A DNA stretch of 64,000 nt from Candidatus Rubneribacter avistercoris (GTDB taxonomy: Bacteria; Actinomycetota; Coriobacteriia; Coriobacteriales; Eggerthellaceae), in NCBI GenBank assembly GCA_019115845.1, contig DXCU01000091.1, forward strand, positions 1 through 64,000, written 5' to 3'. The notes under the pieces were generated by a model. The model saw nothing but the letters and a program-made list of their open reading frames with translations. It was not told where the DNA came from and searched no databases. Both the position numbers and the translations under genes were made by a program. Positions 1 to 10,410 of this stretch are shown here, one piece after another (the first letter of the stretch is position 1; the number at the start of each line of letters is the position of its first letter).

Positions 1-173
1 AGGTGGAAGCTTGCGACAGCGTGGTGGAGTTCTACGACATGGAGCCGAACACCGCCCTCGCCGACGAGCTTGCGGCGGCGGGTATTGAAGTCCACACAGT
101 TGGCGACGCGGCCGAGCCGCACAACATCCAGCGTGCCGTCCTCACCGGCAACCTGTGCGCTCGCGCTTTGTAA
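1..173 (+). CDS. C-terminal fragment of an FAD/NAD(P)-binding flavin oxidoreductase (OYE/2-enoate reductase-like), truncated by the window start
   Basis: Frame 3 reads VEACDSVVEFYDMEPNTALADELAAAGIEVHTVGDAAEPHNIQRAVLTGNLCARAL*, with the GDA..P..I..A motif typical of the C-terminal FAD-binding region of this family. Confidence 0.6.
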   Translation, partial: VEACDSVVEFYDMEPNTALADELAAAGIEVHTVGDAAEPHNIQRAVLTGNLCARAL

Positions 174-197
174 GAGCCTCCTCGGTTGCGGCGTCCT

Positions 198-237
198 CGC
201 GCTCCGTCGCCCGGATTCCGAGCGACGGAGCGCGTTT
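198..237 (+). terminator. Rho-independent-like terminator after the flavin oxidoreductase fragment
   Basis: Perfect 13-bp stem CGCGCTCCGTCGC / GCGACGGAGCGCG followed by TTT. Confidence 0.6.
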
Positions 238-324
238 CCGCGCCTCGCGCGCGCCGCATGCGGCCGTTTCGGCAGGTGCGCGGTGCTATAATCGCGAGGT
301 CGTACTCTTGTGGAAAGGTTCCGA

Positions 325-1734
325 ATGCCCGATGATCGCCCTGCTCTGAGCCTCCGCTTCCTCGCCTCCGGCACGTTTTTGCTAGCCTGCCTCTCCATTG
401 CGGCCTTCAGGCTCACGTTCCGCCCCGCGTTCGCGGGCGACACGGCCTTGGTCGACGTCTCGGGCGACGTCGCCGAGATCATCGCGCAGGTGTGCGCGAT
501 GATGCTGCTCACCATCCTCGAGCGTTTGTGCTCATGCACCCTGCGGCAGCTCTCCGTCGTGCTCGTCTGCGGCGCGCTGCTGCAGGCGGCGGGCTCTTTT
601 CTCGTCGTTTTCTCCCCGCTTGCCGGCACGCCGCTCGAAGGCGTGCCCTTCGCCGTCCGCGGCGTTGGCAGCGCGTCGTTCTTCCTGATGCTGGGGTGGG
701 TCCTCGGTTCCATGGCGCCGGCTCGCTCGGCGCTCTGCATAGCAGGGGGGCAGCTGCTCACCGAGATGATCGCGCTGGCCCAAGGCGCCCTTCCCGATAC
801 GGCGGCCATCGCGTCGCTGTGCTTTTACCCTGTCGTCGGGATGGTCTGCCTGCTGCTCGTGCTGCGCAGGCAGCCGCTGTCCGCCGACGATGGCCGCCCT
901 CCGCAGCTCGGGCTTCGCTCGGGCACCGTGGTGGAAAGCGCGTGCCTTCTGGCGATATGCGCCACGTCGAAGACGGTCCTGGCCCTGTTCGAACCTCCCT
1001 TCCTCGCCGACGGGGACCGGCTCTACTCGCTCTCCATCACCGTCATGTGCCTGATCGTGTTTCTTGCGTATGTTGTTTGGCTCTACGTTTTGAAGCGGCG
1101 GGATCCGGATCGGCTGTGGCCCTTCCTCATGCTTATCGTGTTCGGCGGCCTGTTCGCGTGCTCCTCGCTTTTCCTCATGGTGCCCGATTTCGCCTTTTCG
1201 CTGCTCAAGGCAACTCAGAGGATGATCATGCTTTTCTCCTGGGTGTTTTTGGCAAGCGTCATCTACCAACGGGGCCTGCCTGCCGTCCCTGTTTTCTGCC
1301 TAGGCCAGCTGGCCTTTTCGCAGGCGCCTTACCTGGTTGCGAACTTCATCAAGATCAACGGCTTGCAAGTTGATTCCGCCAACCAGGACGCGACCATCGT
1401 GGTTGCGACCGTGGTTTTGGCCTTGGCGGTGCTGGTCGGGGTGCTCGCGGTGGTGTCGAAGGGCAGCGCGGACCAGGCGCCCGTCGAGCGCCGGCTGTCG
1501 GCCGAGGAAGCGCTGCGGCAGTCGGTTGACGCGCTTGCCCGGACCTACGGGCTGTCCGAGCGCGAGGCCGAGGTAGCGTTGCTGGTGGCGAAGGGCTACA
1601 CGCTCAGCGCGTGCGGCGAGGTGCTGCATATCTCGCTGAACACCGTGCGGGTCCATTCCCGCAACCTTTACAAGAAGCTGGACATCCACAAGAAGAGCGA
1701 CTTGCTGCGTCTGATAGAGGGGAGGGACGCGTAG
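325..1734 (+). CDS. LuxR-family transcriptional regulator with an N-terminal multi-pass membrane domain
   Basis: Hydrophobic N-terminal region, C-terminal LuxR HTH (LSEREAEVALLVAKGYTLSACGEVLHISLNTVRVHSRNLYKKLDI). Start at 325 has GGAAAGG upstream; the ORF can extend to GTG 310. Confidence 0.85.
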   Translation: MPDDRPALSLRFLASGTFLLACLSIAAFRLTFRPAFAGDTALVDVSGDVAEIIAQVCAMMLLTILERLCSCTLRQLSVVLVCGALLQAAGSFLVVFSPLAGTPLEGVPFAVRGVGSASFFLMLGWVLGSMAPARSALCIAGGQLLTEMIALAQGALPDTAAIASLCFYPVVGMVCLLLVLRRQPLSADDGRPPQLGLRSGTVVESACLLAICATSKTVLALFEPPFLADGDRLYSLSITVMCLIVFLAYVVWLYVLKRRDPDRLWPFLMLIVFGGLFACSSLFLMVPDFAFSLLKATQRMIMLFSWVFLASVIYQRGLPAVPVFCLGQLAFSQAPYLVANFIKINGLQVDSANQDATIVVATVVLALAVLVGVLAVVSKGSADQAPVERRLSAEEALRQSVDALARTYGLSEREAEVALLVAKGYTLSACGEVLHISLNTVRVHSRNLYKKLDIHKKSDLLRLIEGRDA

Positions 1735-1854
1735 GACGGGCGCGGGCGGGCATCACGCCGTCCATCCCGGCCGCAAGCGGTGGATGCCGGGCGGGCTGCG
1801 GTCGGAGGCGGCCAGACGCAACCGCGCCGGGTTGAAATCGTCGGAGGCGGCGCC

Positions 1855-3474
1855 TTACTCGTCGTCCCCGCTGTCCTCCGCGTCGGCATCCGGGCGCTTG
1901 AAGGCCCGTCCCATCTCGTCCAGGCGACGGCGGTGCTCGCGCACGACGCGCTGCGCGATGCGAAGCCGTCGTTCCTGCGCAGACGCGAAAAGCGGGCCGT
2001 CGCCGTCGGGGTCGGCGTCGGCGGCCAGGTCGTGGCGGGACATCTCCTGGGCAGCCAGGTCAAGCGCTTCGTCGATGGCGCGCTTGCGGGCGCTGCGGCG
2101 CTGCAGCAGCGCGGCGCGGTCCTGCCATGCCTCGTCCTCGCTTTCGGCTTCTGCGCCTTTGCGCCCCCTGCGCCTTTCCGCCAGGCGCTCGAGCGCCTCC
2201 TGGCGGGCCAACATCCGCTCCAGCTCCCAGTGCTCGCGCAGGATGTCGCCGATGTCGCGCGGGTTGTGGCTGATCTCGCGCACGGCTTGGATGGGCCGCG
2301 CGTCGGCGACGCGGTAGGTGACGGAGGCGAGCAGCGGCATGAGGAACACGGTGATGGCCCCGGCGGCCACCATCACGCTGGCCGTGGCCTGCTCCATGGC
2401 CCCGGAGCTGACGGCCACCGAGGTCACCGCCACTATGAGGGGCAGCGCCGTGGTGCAGTACAGCGCCACCGTCAGGCGGTTGTGCGAGGACATGTCGCGC
2501 GTTCCCTTGCCGGTGGACAGGGCCGCGTAGATGGGCACCGCGCGCGCGATCAGCAGCATGAGGATGAACCCGACCAGCAGAAGCGGCTGGGCGAACACGG
2601 CCGACAGGTCTATCTTCGCGCCCGACACGACGAAGAACACGGGGATGAGGAATCCGTAGGCCGCTCCGTCGAGCTTCGCCTCCAGGTTGCGGTCGCCCTC
2701 GGGGATGACGTAGCGCAGCACGAAGCCGGCGGCGAAGGCGCCCAGCACGATGTCCAGATCGAACACGGCCGAGAGCGTGACCAGGCCCACGAGCAGAAGC
2801 ACGGTCGTGCGCATCATGGTTTGGGAGGTGGTGTCGGCGTTGGCGGACAGGAAGCGGTAGAGCCTGTGCCCCGCCTTCTTCGCCTTGGCGGGCACTACCG
2901 CCACCACTGCGCACAATGCGATGAACGCCAGCAGGATGAGGACGGTCTTCCATTCCGCCCGCGAGGAGAGCAGAAGGGCCATGGCGAGCACGGGGCACAG
3001 CTCGCCCCAGGTCCCGTAGGCCAAGGTGGATTCCCCCACGCGCGTCTCCATGAGGCCGCGCTCCTTCAGGATGGGCATGAGGGTGCCCAGCGCCGTGGTG
3101 GTGAGCACGAGCGCCATGATGACGGCGTCCACGTGCGTCTCGCCGATACCCGGGGCCACCCGCATGACGGCGAACGCGGCGACGAACGAGACCACCCACG
3201 TGGCCAGCCCCCGCTTGCCTTGCGAGCCGGTGAGGCTCTTCGGGTTTATCTCGTAGCCGGCCAGCAGGAACAAAAAGGCCAGCCCCAGGTCGGAGAGGAG
3301 CAGCACCGAGTCGGTCAGCTGGACGGCTTCTGCCAGGTAGGGGCCGAGCAGGGATCCGGCGATGAGCAGGAACACCGTCTCGGGGATGAGCTTGTTGGGA
3401 ACGAGTTTCGCCACGATGGGGCTGGCCGCCGCGACAAGCGCGATGACGGCGAGCGAGACGAGGTCGGCGGTCAT
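1855..3474 (-). CDS. Cation:proton antiporter (KefB/CPA2-like) with a charged C-terminal cytoplasmic tail
   Basis: 539-aa ORF with multiple TM segments ([33 protein letters not shown]) and a long charged C-terminus. Confidence 0.85.
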   Translation of the reverse strand: MTADLVSLAVIALVAAASPIVAKLVPNKLIPETVFLLIAGSLLGPYLAEAVQLTDSVLLLSDLGLAFLFLLAGYEINPKSLTGSQGKRGLATWVVSFVAAFAVMRVAPGIGETHVDAVIMALVLTTTALGTLMPILKERGLMETRVGESTLAYGTWGELCPVLAMALLLSSRAEWKTVLILLAFIALCAVVAVVPAKAKKAGHRLYRFLSANADTTSQTMMRTTVLLLVGLVTLSAVFDLDIVLGAFAAGFVLRYVIPEGDRNLEAKLDGAAYGFLIPVFFVVSGAKIDLSAVFAQPLLLVGFILMLLIARAVPIYAALSTGKGTRDMSSHNRLTVALYCTTALPLIVAVTSVAVSSGAMEQATASVMVAAGAITVFLMPLLASVTYRVADARPIQAVREISHNPRDIGDILREHWELERMLARQEALERLAERRRGRKGAEAESEDEAWQDRAALLQRRSARKRAIDEALDLAAQEMSRHDLAADADPDGDGPLFASAQERRLRIAQRVVREHRRRLDEMGRAFKRPDADAEDSGDDE

Positions 3475-3656
3475 GGGGTCCTTTCGATGCGGTTTTCGCG
3501 TCCTTGCTGATGGGCGGTGATATTCTACACCTTTGCCATCAGGCGCGCCGTATGGCCCACACTTTCCGCACGCTCTTGCGCCACGCGTCCTGCGCGCCCT
3601 TCGGGCATGGTATCCTGCAACCGCCGCGCATCTTCAGGAGAAAGGAGCAACCCCCC

Positions 3657-3980
3657 ATGATCGTCACCACCACGAACTCCGTCGACGGCTACCGCGTGTC
3701 CGGCTACTACGGCATCGTGTTCGGCGAGGTGATCACCGGCATCAACTTCCTGCGCGACCTCGGCGCGGGTATCCGCAACTTCGTCGGAGGCCGCAGCGAG
3801 GGCTACGAGCAGGAGCTTTTGCAGGCGCGCACCGAGGCGCTGCAGGAGCTTGAGCAGCGTGCGGCGTCGATGGGCGCGCATGCCGTCATCGGCGTCGACC
3901 TTGATTACGAGGTGCTCGGCCAGGGCAACATGCTCATGGTCACCGCCTCCGGCACCGCCGTCACGCTCGAACAGGCGTAA
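3657..3980 (+). CDS. YbjQ/UPF0145 family (heavy-metal-binding domain) protein
   Basis: [51 protein letters not shown]...; AGGAG upstream of ATG 3657. Confidence 0.88.
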   Translation: MIVTTTNSVDGYRVSGYYGIVFGEVITGINFLRDLGAGIRNFVGGRSEGYEQELLQARTEALQELEQRAASMGAHAVIGVDLDYEVLGQGNMLMVTASGTAVTLEQA

Positions 3981-4028
3981 GGGGGCTTTCCGCAGGGTCG
4001 CGGGCGGCCCTTTCCGCTTTGGGCCGGC

Positions 4029-4997
4029 TCAGCGTTCAAGGTAGGCGCTAAGGGCCGGCCAGGCGCGGGCGGCTTCGGCGTATCCCTGCTCGTACAGGGC
4101 GAAGAGCTTCTCCGGGTCCTTCTCCATGCTGGCCACGGTCACGGGCTTGGGCGGGCGGATGACGAAGGCCCTGCCCGCATCGTGCAGGCGCGGGAGCATG
4201 CGGTAGACGCGGTTGTACTCGTAGTGGCGGTGTTGGAGGCGCTCCAGGTAGTGCGGGTAGGCGGCGTAGCGCTGGCGCATCAGCGCCATCAGCTTGTCGG
4301 GCCCTTTCTTGTAATCGGATGCCTGGGTGAGCACCACGATGTGCTTTTCGGCGCCGGTGAGCAGGGAGTAGAGGATGGGCACGCTGTCGCAGGTTCCGCC
4401 GTCCAGAAGGCTCTTGCCGTCCGCCTCCACGATCTGGCTGACAAGCGGCATGGACGACGACGCGATGAGGTAGGGCAGGTCGGCGCGCGCGTCGGAAAAC
4501 TCGTGGTAGTCGGCCTCGCCGGTCTCGAGGTTGCTGGCCACGGTGACCAGGCGCATGGGGGAGGCGTCGAACGCGGCGTAGTTGAACGGCTCCAGGCGGT
4601 TCGGTATCTCGTCGAAGGCGAACTCGCGTCCGCAGGCGTTGCCGGTGCGCACGAAGCTTTTGAGCGACAGGTAGCGCCAGTCCGCGCAGTACTTCGTGTT
4701 GAGGTAGCAGCTGCGCCCGTCCTCGCCGGCCACGTAGTTGTAGCCGCAGAGCGCCCCCGCGCTCACGCCGACGACGCGTTCGCAGAACAGTCCCCGGTCG
4801 GAAAAGAAGTCGAGCACGCCGGCCGTGAACTGCCCGCGCATGGCCCCGCCCTCCAGAACCAGGTTGGCGGCCGTGACGGCGTGCCCGCGCCAGGCGGGTT
4901 CGTGGAGAGGGGTCCCGGGCGCCGCCGGGTTTTCGCCGTCGGGCGCGGCGCCGTGCGGGCCGCCGTCCGCGCGGCGCGCGAGGGGTTCTTGGCTCAT
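4029..4997 (-). CDS. Patatin-like phospholipase family protein
   Basis: LVLEGGAMRGQFTAGVLDF, GVSAG nucleophile elbow, LLDGG Asp motif. Confidence 0.85.
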   Translation of the reverse strand: MSQEPLARRADGGPHGAAPDGENPAAPGTPLHEPAWRGHAVTAANLVLEGGAMRGQFTAGVLDFFSDRGLFCERVVGVSAGALCGYNYVAGEDGRSCYLNTKYCADWRYLSLKSFVRTGNACGREFAFDEIPNRLEPFNYAAFDASPMRLVTVASNLETGEADYHEFSDARADLPYLIASSSMPLVSQIVEADGKSLLDGGTCDSVPILYSLLTGAEKHIVVLTQASDYKKGPDKLMALMRQRYAAYPHYLERLQHRHYEYNRVYRMLPRLHDAGRAFVIRPPKPVTVASMEKDPEKLFALYEQGYAEAARAWPALSAYLER

Positions 4998-5244
4998 GCG
5001 TGATCCTTTCCGTTGTCGCGAACCATTATAGCGCCTTGATGCCGACGCGACCGGGCGCCGTTCGCGGCCGGATGTGTCGGCTTTCCCTAAAAATCATCCC
5101 CGATCGGTAACATTTGATGCAAAAAGGCGGCAGGGCGAGTACAATGCAGTGAAACCGAAAAGGGCCCCTCGGGGGGCCGCACGAGACGGCGCGCCGCGCA
5201 GGCGGCCGCGCCGGGAAGACCAGCAACCAAGGAGGCTTTCAATC

Positions 5245-5553
5245 ATGAGCGAAGTCATATCGTCCGCAGATTTCCAGTCCAAGGTGCTCGACGCGAAAGG
5301 CCCCGTCCTCGTGGACTTCTTCGCCACGTGGTGCGGGCCGTGCAAGATGCTCGCCCCGACGCTGGACGAGGTGGCGCAGGAGGTTGCGGGCAAGGCGGCC
5401 GTCTACAAGCTGGACATCGACCAAAGCCCCGACATCGCCCAGCGCTACGGCGTGATGAGCGTGCCCACCCTCATCGTGTTCGAGGACGGGCAGGCCAAGC
5501 AGCAGGCCGTTGGCGTGCAGCCCAAGCAGGGCATCCTGGCGATGCTGGGCTGA
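5245..5553 (+). CDS. trxA: Thioredoxin
   Basis: VLVDFFATWCGPCKMLAPTLDEVA active site WCGPC; AGGAGG upstream of ATG. Confidence 0.95.
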   Translation: MSEVISSADFQSKVLDAKGPVLVDFFATWCGPCKMLAPTLDEVAQEVAGKAAVYKLDIDQSPDIAQRYGVMSVPTLIVFEDGQAKQQAVGVQPKQGILAMLG

Positions 5554-5581
5554 CGTCCGGTTGCCGGAAAGCGTTGGAAGG

Positions 5582-5606
5582 GGAGGGGTCGGCGGACCCC
5601 TCCTTT
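5582..5606 (+). terminator. Terminator-like hairpin after trxA
   Basis: GGAGGGGTC-GGCG-GACCCCTCC followed by TTT. Confidence 0.6.
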
Positions 5607-5669
5607 CGCATGCCGCGTCCGAGGGGTGCGGCATGCGATGTTTAGGAGAGACGATCCAGGGAGGGTCCC

Positions 5670-6641
5670 ATGACTGAGAAACGCGCTGCGAACGAAACGT
5701 CCGCGGAACGCAGGGAGCCGCAGGCCGACGCCATCGACGTCGCCGTGATAGGGGCCGGCCCTGCCGGGCTGACCGCCGGACTGTACGCCGCCCGCGCCGG
5801 ATTGGACGCCGTGGTGTTCGAGCGGATAGCGCCGGGCGGCCAGCTGGCCCAGACCGAGCATATGGAGAACTACCCCGGGTTCCCCGAGGGGACGGGCGGC
5901 TTCGAGCTGGCGTTCTCCATGAAGCAGCAGGCCGACCGCTTCGGTGCGCGCAACGTGGGCGAAGAGGTGACATCGGTGGACTTCACTCAAAACCCCAAGC
6001 TTCTGACCACGGCGTTCGGCGAGTACCGGGCGAAAAGCGTCATCATCGCCACGGGTGCGCGACCGCGCAAGCTGGGGCTTGAGCTGGAGGAGGAGCTGCA
6101 GGGGCGCGGTGTGTCGTACTGCGCCACGTGCGACGGCAACTTCTTCCGCGACAAGGAGGTCATGGTGGTGGGCGGCGGCAACACGGCTGTGGGCGATGCC
6201 ATCTACCTTTCGCGCATCTGCAAGAAGGTGTACCTGGTGCACCGCCGCGACAAGCTGCGCGCCACGGCCATCTACCATAAGCGCCTCGAGGACCTGCCGA
6301 ACATCGAATTCGTGTGGAACGCGGTTCCCCGCAAGCTGATCGCCGACGAGGGGAAGCTCGCCGGCGTGCGCTTGGAGATGCTCAAAGACGGCGAGGTCCG
6401 CGACGTGGAGGTGTCGGGCCTGTTCGTGGCCGTGGGCACCGAACCCAACACCGAGTTTTTGGCCGGGGCGCTGCAGTTGGACGAGACCGGCTACATAGCC
6501 GCAGGCGAATCCGGGGCCACCGACGTGCCCGGCGTCTTCGCGGCGGGTGATGTGCGCACGAAGTTCTTGCGCCAGGTGGTGACCGCCGTGGCCGACGGGG
6601 CGGTGTGCGCGGAGGAGGCCGCGGAGTACCTGGCGGTCTAG
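5670..6641 (+). CDS. trxB: Thioredoxin-disulfide reductase
   Basis: GAGPAGLTAGLYAARAGL, CATCDGNFF redox motif, adjacent to trxA. Confidence 0.95.
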   Translation: MTEKRAANETSAERREPQADAIDVAVIGAGPAGLTAGLYAARAGLDAVVFERIAPGGQLAQTEHMENYPGFPEGTGGFELAFSMKQQADRFGARNVGEEVTSVDFTQNPKLLTTAFGEYRAKSVIIATGARPRKLGLELEEELQGRGVSYCATCDGNFFRDKEVMVVGGGNTAVGDAIYLSRICKKVYLVHRRDKLRATAIYHKRLEDLPNIEFVWNAVPRKLIADEGKLAGVRLEMLKDGEVRDVEVSGLFVAVGTEPNTEFLAGALQLDETGYIAAGESGATDVPGVFAAGDVRTKFLRQVVTAVADGAVCAEEAAEYLAV

Positions 6642-6650
6642 CCGCCGACG

Positions 6651-6712
6651 CGGGGCCGGGAGGAGGGCGCCGCAGCGAAAACGCCGCTTTCGACCCCGAT
6701 CCCCCGGCCCCG
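6651..6712. terminator. Inverted repeat between convergent trxB and the MFS-CBS gene (bidirectional terminator candidate)
   Basis: CGGGGCCGGG ... CCCGGCCCCG arms with a 42-nt loop. Confidence 0.35.
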
Positions 6713-6777
6713 CCTGCTTCGGAGCGTTCGCACCTTCGAGGCAGGCGGGCTTCGCGCTTCTTCGTCGTGCGGGTTTG

Positions 6778-8658
6778 TCAGCTTTCCATCAGCGACAGCG
6801 CTTTCATGACGTTTCTTCTGCTCAGCGTCCCCACAAGCTTGCCGTCCGACACCACAGGCACCTTCTTGATGCGCTTTTCCGCGAGCGTGCGGAACGCGTC
6901 CTCGGCGCGGTCGCCGGCCTCCACGGAGACGACCGACTTCGTGGCCAGGCGCATGACGCCCATGTCCGCCACCGTGTCGATGCGCTCGCGCAGGCTGGCG
7001 GACTCCAGCTGCACCACATAGACCGCTCCGTCGGCGCGCGAGGAATCATGCCGCGCGAGGCATTTCAGGATGTCGCCGTCTGAAAGGAAGCCCGCGAGCG
7101 ATCCGTCGTCGCCCACGATGGGCAGCCCGCTCGTCTCGGTCCGCTGCATGATGGCGACGGCGTCTCGGACACGGTCGCGCGTGCCGAGCGTGGCGGGCTT
7201 GGGGTTCATGAGGTCGGACACGAGCCAAGGGCGCTCGACGCCCGGGACCTGCCCGGCCGCGCGGGATTCGTCGCGCGCCGGCTTTCTGTCCCGCACGAGC
7301 GCCGCGATGAGCGCGCAGATGATGGCGGCGAGCGCCAGGATCCCCAGGAACGCCAGATGACAGCCGGCGAAGGAGTGCTGGGCGCTTCCCGCAGGCGCGG
7401 CGGTGAGCAGCCCGGCCAGCGCCGTCAGGCTGACGACGAAGGCGGTGCCAAGCGACCCGCCCACCTGCTCCATGGTGGCGACGATGGCGTTTCCATGGGG
7501 CAGCGACGAGTTGGGAAGCGAGTTGATGCCCCAGGTGTTCAGCGGCGTGATGAGCGCCTGCAGGCCCACGCACACCACGGTGTAGGCGACGCACGCGGCC
7601 GCGAGCGGGGACGATTCCCCCAGCAGCGCATAGCCGGCGGTGCCGATCACCAGCGCGAAGGCGCCGACGAGCGCGATGCCGCGCACTCCGCGGCGGTCGA
7701 ACAGCCGGCCGGCCGCCAGGCCGCACACCGCGCCCACCAGCGCGCCGGGGAGCATGGCCAGCCCCGATAAGGTGGCGCTGGCGCCCAGGGCGTTTTGCAC
7801 GTAAAGCGGGAACACCACGCTGCCGCCGATGAGCACGCCGTAGAGCAGGGTGACGATGGCGGCCAGGGTGGCGAACTCGCGGTGCTTGAGCACGCGCACC
7901 TGCAGCATGGGGTGCTCAAGGCGCGTCTGCCGTCGGACGAACAGCGCGAGCACGCCCAGCCCGGCCAGCATGAGCAGGGCGGGGATCCAGGGGGCGTCGC
8001 TTGAGGTGGAGGTGGACAGGCCGTAGAGCAGGCTCACCATTCCCACGAGCAGAAGCGCGGCGGACGGTGCGTCGAAGGAGGTGCGGTCGAACCCTTCGAA
8101 GTTTTTGAGGGACAGCGCACTTGCGATCACCACCCCCACCGCCAAGACGGTGACCAGCATGAACAACGCGCGCCAGCCGATGTTGTCCACCAGCACGCCC
8201 GAGAGCGAGGGCCCCACGGCGGGCGCGAAGCTGATGATGAGCCCGATGACCCCCATGGCCCCGCCGCGCCTCTCCCGCGGGAAGATGAGCAGGATGAGCG
8301 TGAACACGAGCGGCATGACCACGCCGGTGGCGCACGCCTGCAGGATGCGGCCCATAAGCAGGAAGGCGAAGCTGGGCGACATAGCGCACAGGGCCGATCC
8401 GAGCGCGAACAGCGCGATGCCGCCCACGTAGAGCCGCCGCGACGAGAACCGTCCCAGCAGGTAGGCGTTCAGAGGGATGACGACGGCCTCCACCAGCGAG
8501 TAGCCGCTCGTCAGCCACTGCGCGGTGGTGGCTTCAATGGAGAGGTGGTCCATGATGGTGGGCAGGGCCGGGGTGAGCAGCGTCTGGTTGAGCACCGCCA
8601 GAAGCGCCCCCACCAAAAGGACCGCCACCATCGTCAGCTGCCCTCGCGTGAGTCCCAT
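6778..8658 (-). CDS. DHA2-type MFS transporter fused to a C-terminal tandem CBS domain
   Basis: MGLTRGQLTMVAVLLVGALLAVLNQTLLTPALPTIMDHL... membrane region, then VSDLMNPKPATLGTRDRVRDAVAIMQRTETSGLPIVGDDGSLAGFLSDGDILK and SVVSVEAGDRAEDAFRTLAEKRIKKVPVVSDGKLVGTLSRRNVMKAL. Confidence 0.88.
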   Translation of the reverse strand: MGLTRGQLTMVAVLLVGALLAVLNQTLLTPALPTIMDHLSIEATTAQWLTSGYSLVEAVVIPLNAYLLGRFSSRRLYVGGIALFALGSALCAMSPSFAFLLMGRILQACATGVVMPLVFTLILLIFPRERRGGAMGVIGLIISFAPAVGPSLSGVLVDNIGWRALFMLVTVLAVGVVIASALSLKNFEGFDRTSFDAPSAALLLVGMVSLLYGLSTSTSSDAPWIPALLMLAGLGVLALFVRRQTRLEHPMLQVRVLKHREFATLAAIVTLLYGVLIGGSVVFPLYVQNALGASATLSGLAMLPGALVGAVCGLAAGRLFDRRGVRGIALVGAFALVIGTAGYALLGESSPLAAACVAYTVVCVGLQALITPLNTWGINSLPNSSLPHGNAIVATMEQVGGSLGTAFVVSLTALAGLLTAAPAGSAQHSFAGCHLAFLGILALAAIICALIAALVRDRKPARDESRAAGQVPGVERPWLVSDLMNPKPATLGTRDRVRDAVAIMQRTETSGLPIVGDDGSLAGFLSDGDILKCLARHDSSRADGAVYVVQLESASLRERIDTVADMGVMRLATKSVVSVEAGDRAEDAFRTLAEKRIKKVPVVSDGKLVGTLSRRNVMKALSLMES

Positions 8659-9085
8659 GCGGTTCCGTCCTTTCTTTCCAATAAAAAAGCCGGGCAAGGG
8701 CGGGCGTGTTCGGCCTGCGCCTTGTCCAGCTCGCCGCCTCCGTGCAGGCGGATCGTCCTTCGAGCAAACCATTGCATTTTCCACAAGCGCCCCTGCAAGG
8801 TCAAGGAGGGGAGTGGCCGACGGCCCTCGAATCCGGACAAACTGCATTCCCGGGTTCGGGCTGCTGCGAAACGAGCCGGCCGGGGCGACGCAGCCTGCAC
8901 GCGCACCGGCATTCAACCGCGCGCCGCGCGCCGGCTGCCTTGGGGTGCTGCACGGCCGTCGGCTATCTGGTATCATGGCACGGTTACGGTGGATGCCGTC
9001 CTGCTTTGCCCAGTGAAACGGCATCCGCTTCGCCGCCCGCGGGCGGCCCGCCCACACGACCACGTCACGAAGGACAGCACGAACC

Positions 9086-10159
9086 ATGCAGGACACCGAC
9101 ATGCGCGAGAAGCTGGTCAAGATCATCGAAGCCTACGAGGAGCTGCAGGCCAAGATGGGCGATCCGGCCGTCCTCGCCGACCAGAAAGAATACAACCGCC
9201 TGGCCAAGGAGTACGCCGACCAGGGGCCGCTTGCCAAGAGGGCCCGCGAGTACGTGCAGGCGGCCGACGACCTGGCCGCGGCCAAGGAGATGCTCGACGA
9301 TCCCGATATGAAGGAGTTCGCCCAAGAGGAGATCGCGGGCATAGAGGAGCGCCTGCCGCAGCTGGAGGAGGACATCAAGTTCATGCTCATTCCGGCCGAT
9401 CCGGCCGACGAGAAGGACATCATCGTGGAGATCCGTGCGGCCGCCGGCGGCGATGAGGCGGCCATTTTCGCGGGCGACCTGTACAAGATGTACGAGCGAT
9501 TCGCCTCCGCCCAGGGCTGGAGGACCGAGACGATGGACGTGTCGCCCTCCGAGGCGGGCGGCTACAAGGAGATCCAGTTCAAGGTGAAGGGCGATCATGT
9601 GTACTCGGTCATGAAGTTCGAAAGCGGCGTGCACCGCGTTCAGCGCGTGCCCAAGACCGAGAGCCAGGGCCGCATCCACACCTCCACGGCCACGGTGGCG
9701 GTGCTGCCCGAGGCCGACGAGGTGGAGGTGGAGATCAACGAAAGCGACCTGCGCATCGACGTGTATCGCGCCGGCGGCCCGGGTGGGCAGTGCGTGAACA
9801 CCACCGACTCGGCCGTGCGCATCACGCACCTGCCCACGGGGCTGGTGGTGCAGTCGCAGGACCAGAAGTCGCAGCTGCAGAACAAGATAGCGGCCATGGC
9901 CGTTCTGCGCGCGCGCCTCTACGAGAAGATGCTCGCCGAGCAGCAGGCCGCCGAGGGCGCCGAGCGCCTGGCGCAGATCGGGTCGGGCGACCGCTCGGAG
10001 AAGATCCGCACCTACAACGGGCCGCAGGACCGCGTGACCGACCATCGCATCGGATTCAACGCCACCTACAACGGCGTGCTTCTGGGCGACAACCTGGGGG
10101 ACGTGATCACCGCGCTGCAGGCCGCCGACCGAGCCGCCAAGCTGGAAGCGGCGGTGTAG
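9086..10159 (+). CDS. prfA: Peptide chain release factor 1
   Basis: RAAAGGDEAAIFAGDLYKMYERFA and GGPGGQCVNTTDSAVRITHLPTG (GGQ motif). Confidence 0.97.
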   Translation: MQDTDMREKLVKIIEAYEELQAKMGDPAVLADQKEYNRLAKEYADQGPLAKRAREYVQAADDLAAAKEMLDDPDMKEFAQEEIAGIEERLPQLEEDIKFMLIPADPADEKDIIVEIRAAAGGDEAAIFAGDLYKMYERFASAQGWRTETMDVSPSEAGGYKEIQFKVKGDHVYSVMKFESGVHRVQRVPKTESQGRIHTSTATVAVLPEADEVEVEINESDLRIDVYRAGGPGGQCVNTTDSAVRITHLPTGLVVQSQDQKSQLQNKIAAMAVLRARLYEKMLAEQQAAEGAERLAQIGSGDRSEKIRTYNGPQDRVTDHRIGFNATYNGVLLGDNLGDVITALQAADRAAKLEAAV

Positions 10160-10195
10160 CGGGCTTCGCAGGCCGTCCGGTCTGCGAAACCCGCT
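10158..10195 (+). terminator. Hairpin overlapping the prfA stop codon
   Basis: AGCGGGCTTCGCAG / CTGCGAAACCCGCT, 14-nt arms with one mismatch; no clear U-tract. Confidence 0.35.
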
Positions 10196-10410
10196 CGATT
10201 CTGCGGGCGCCGGGGACGCGCCTTCGCGTGACCCCGGGCCTCGCGCGCATCGAAGCACGCGTCGCTTTCGGGGTCCCGCTCGCTCGGCATGCCCCGGCGT
10301 CTTTTGCCTGTTTGCCGCGCCAATCCATGGCGGCGCTGCGCCAACCTGCGGCTTTGCCGATTTGCGATTTTGCCAACCTGTGACGTTATCGACCTGCGAG
10401 GTTCGAATCC

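Noticed and set aside
1780-3510. 576-aa plus-strand ORF
   Set aside because: Antisense to the cation:proton antiporter; His/Gly/Asp-rich shadow translation.
9032-9047. 16-bp palindrome GCCGCCCGCGGGCGGC before prfA
   Set aside because: Composed entirely of G and C in a high-GC leader, so it is plausible by chance; nothing else supports an operator.
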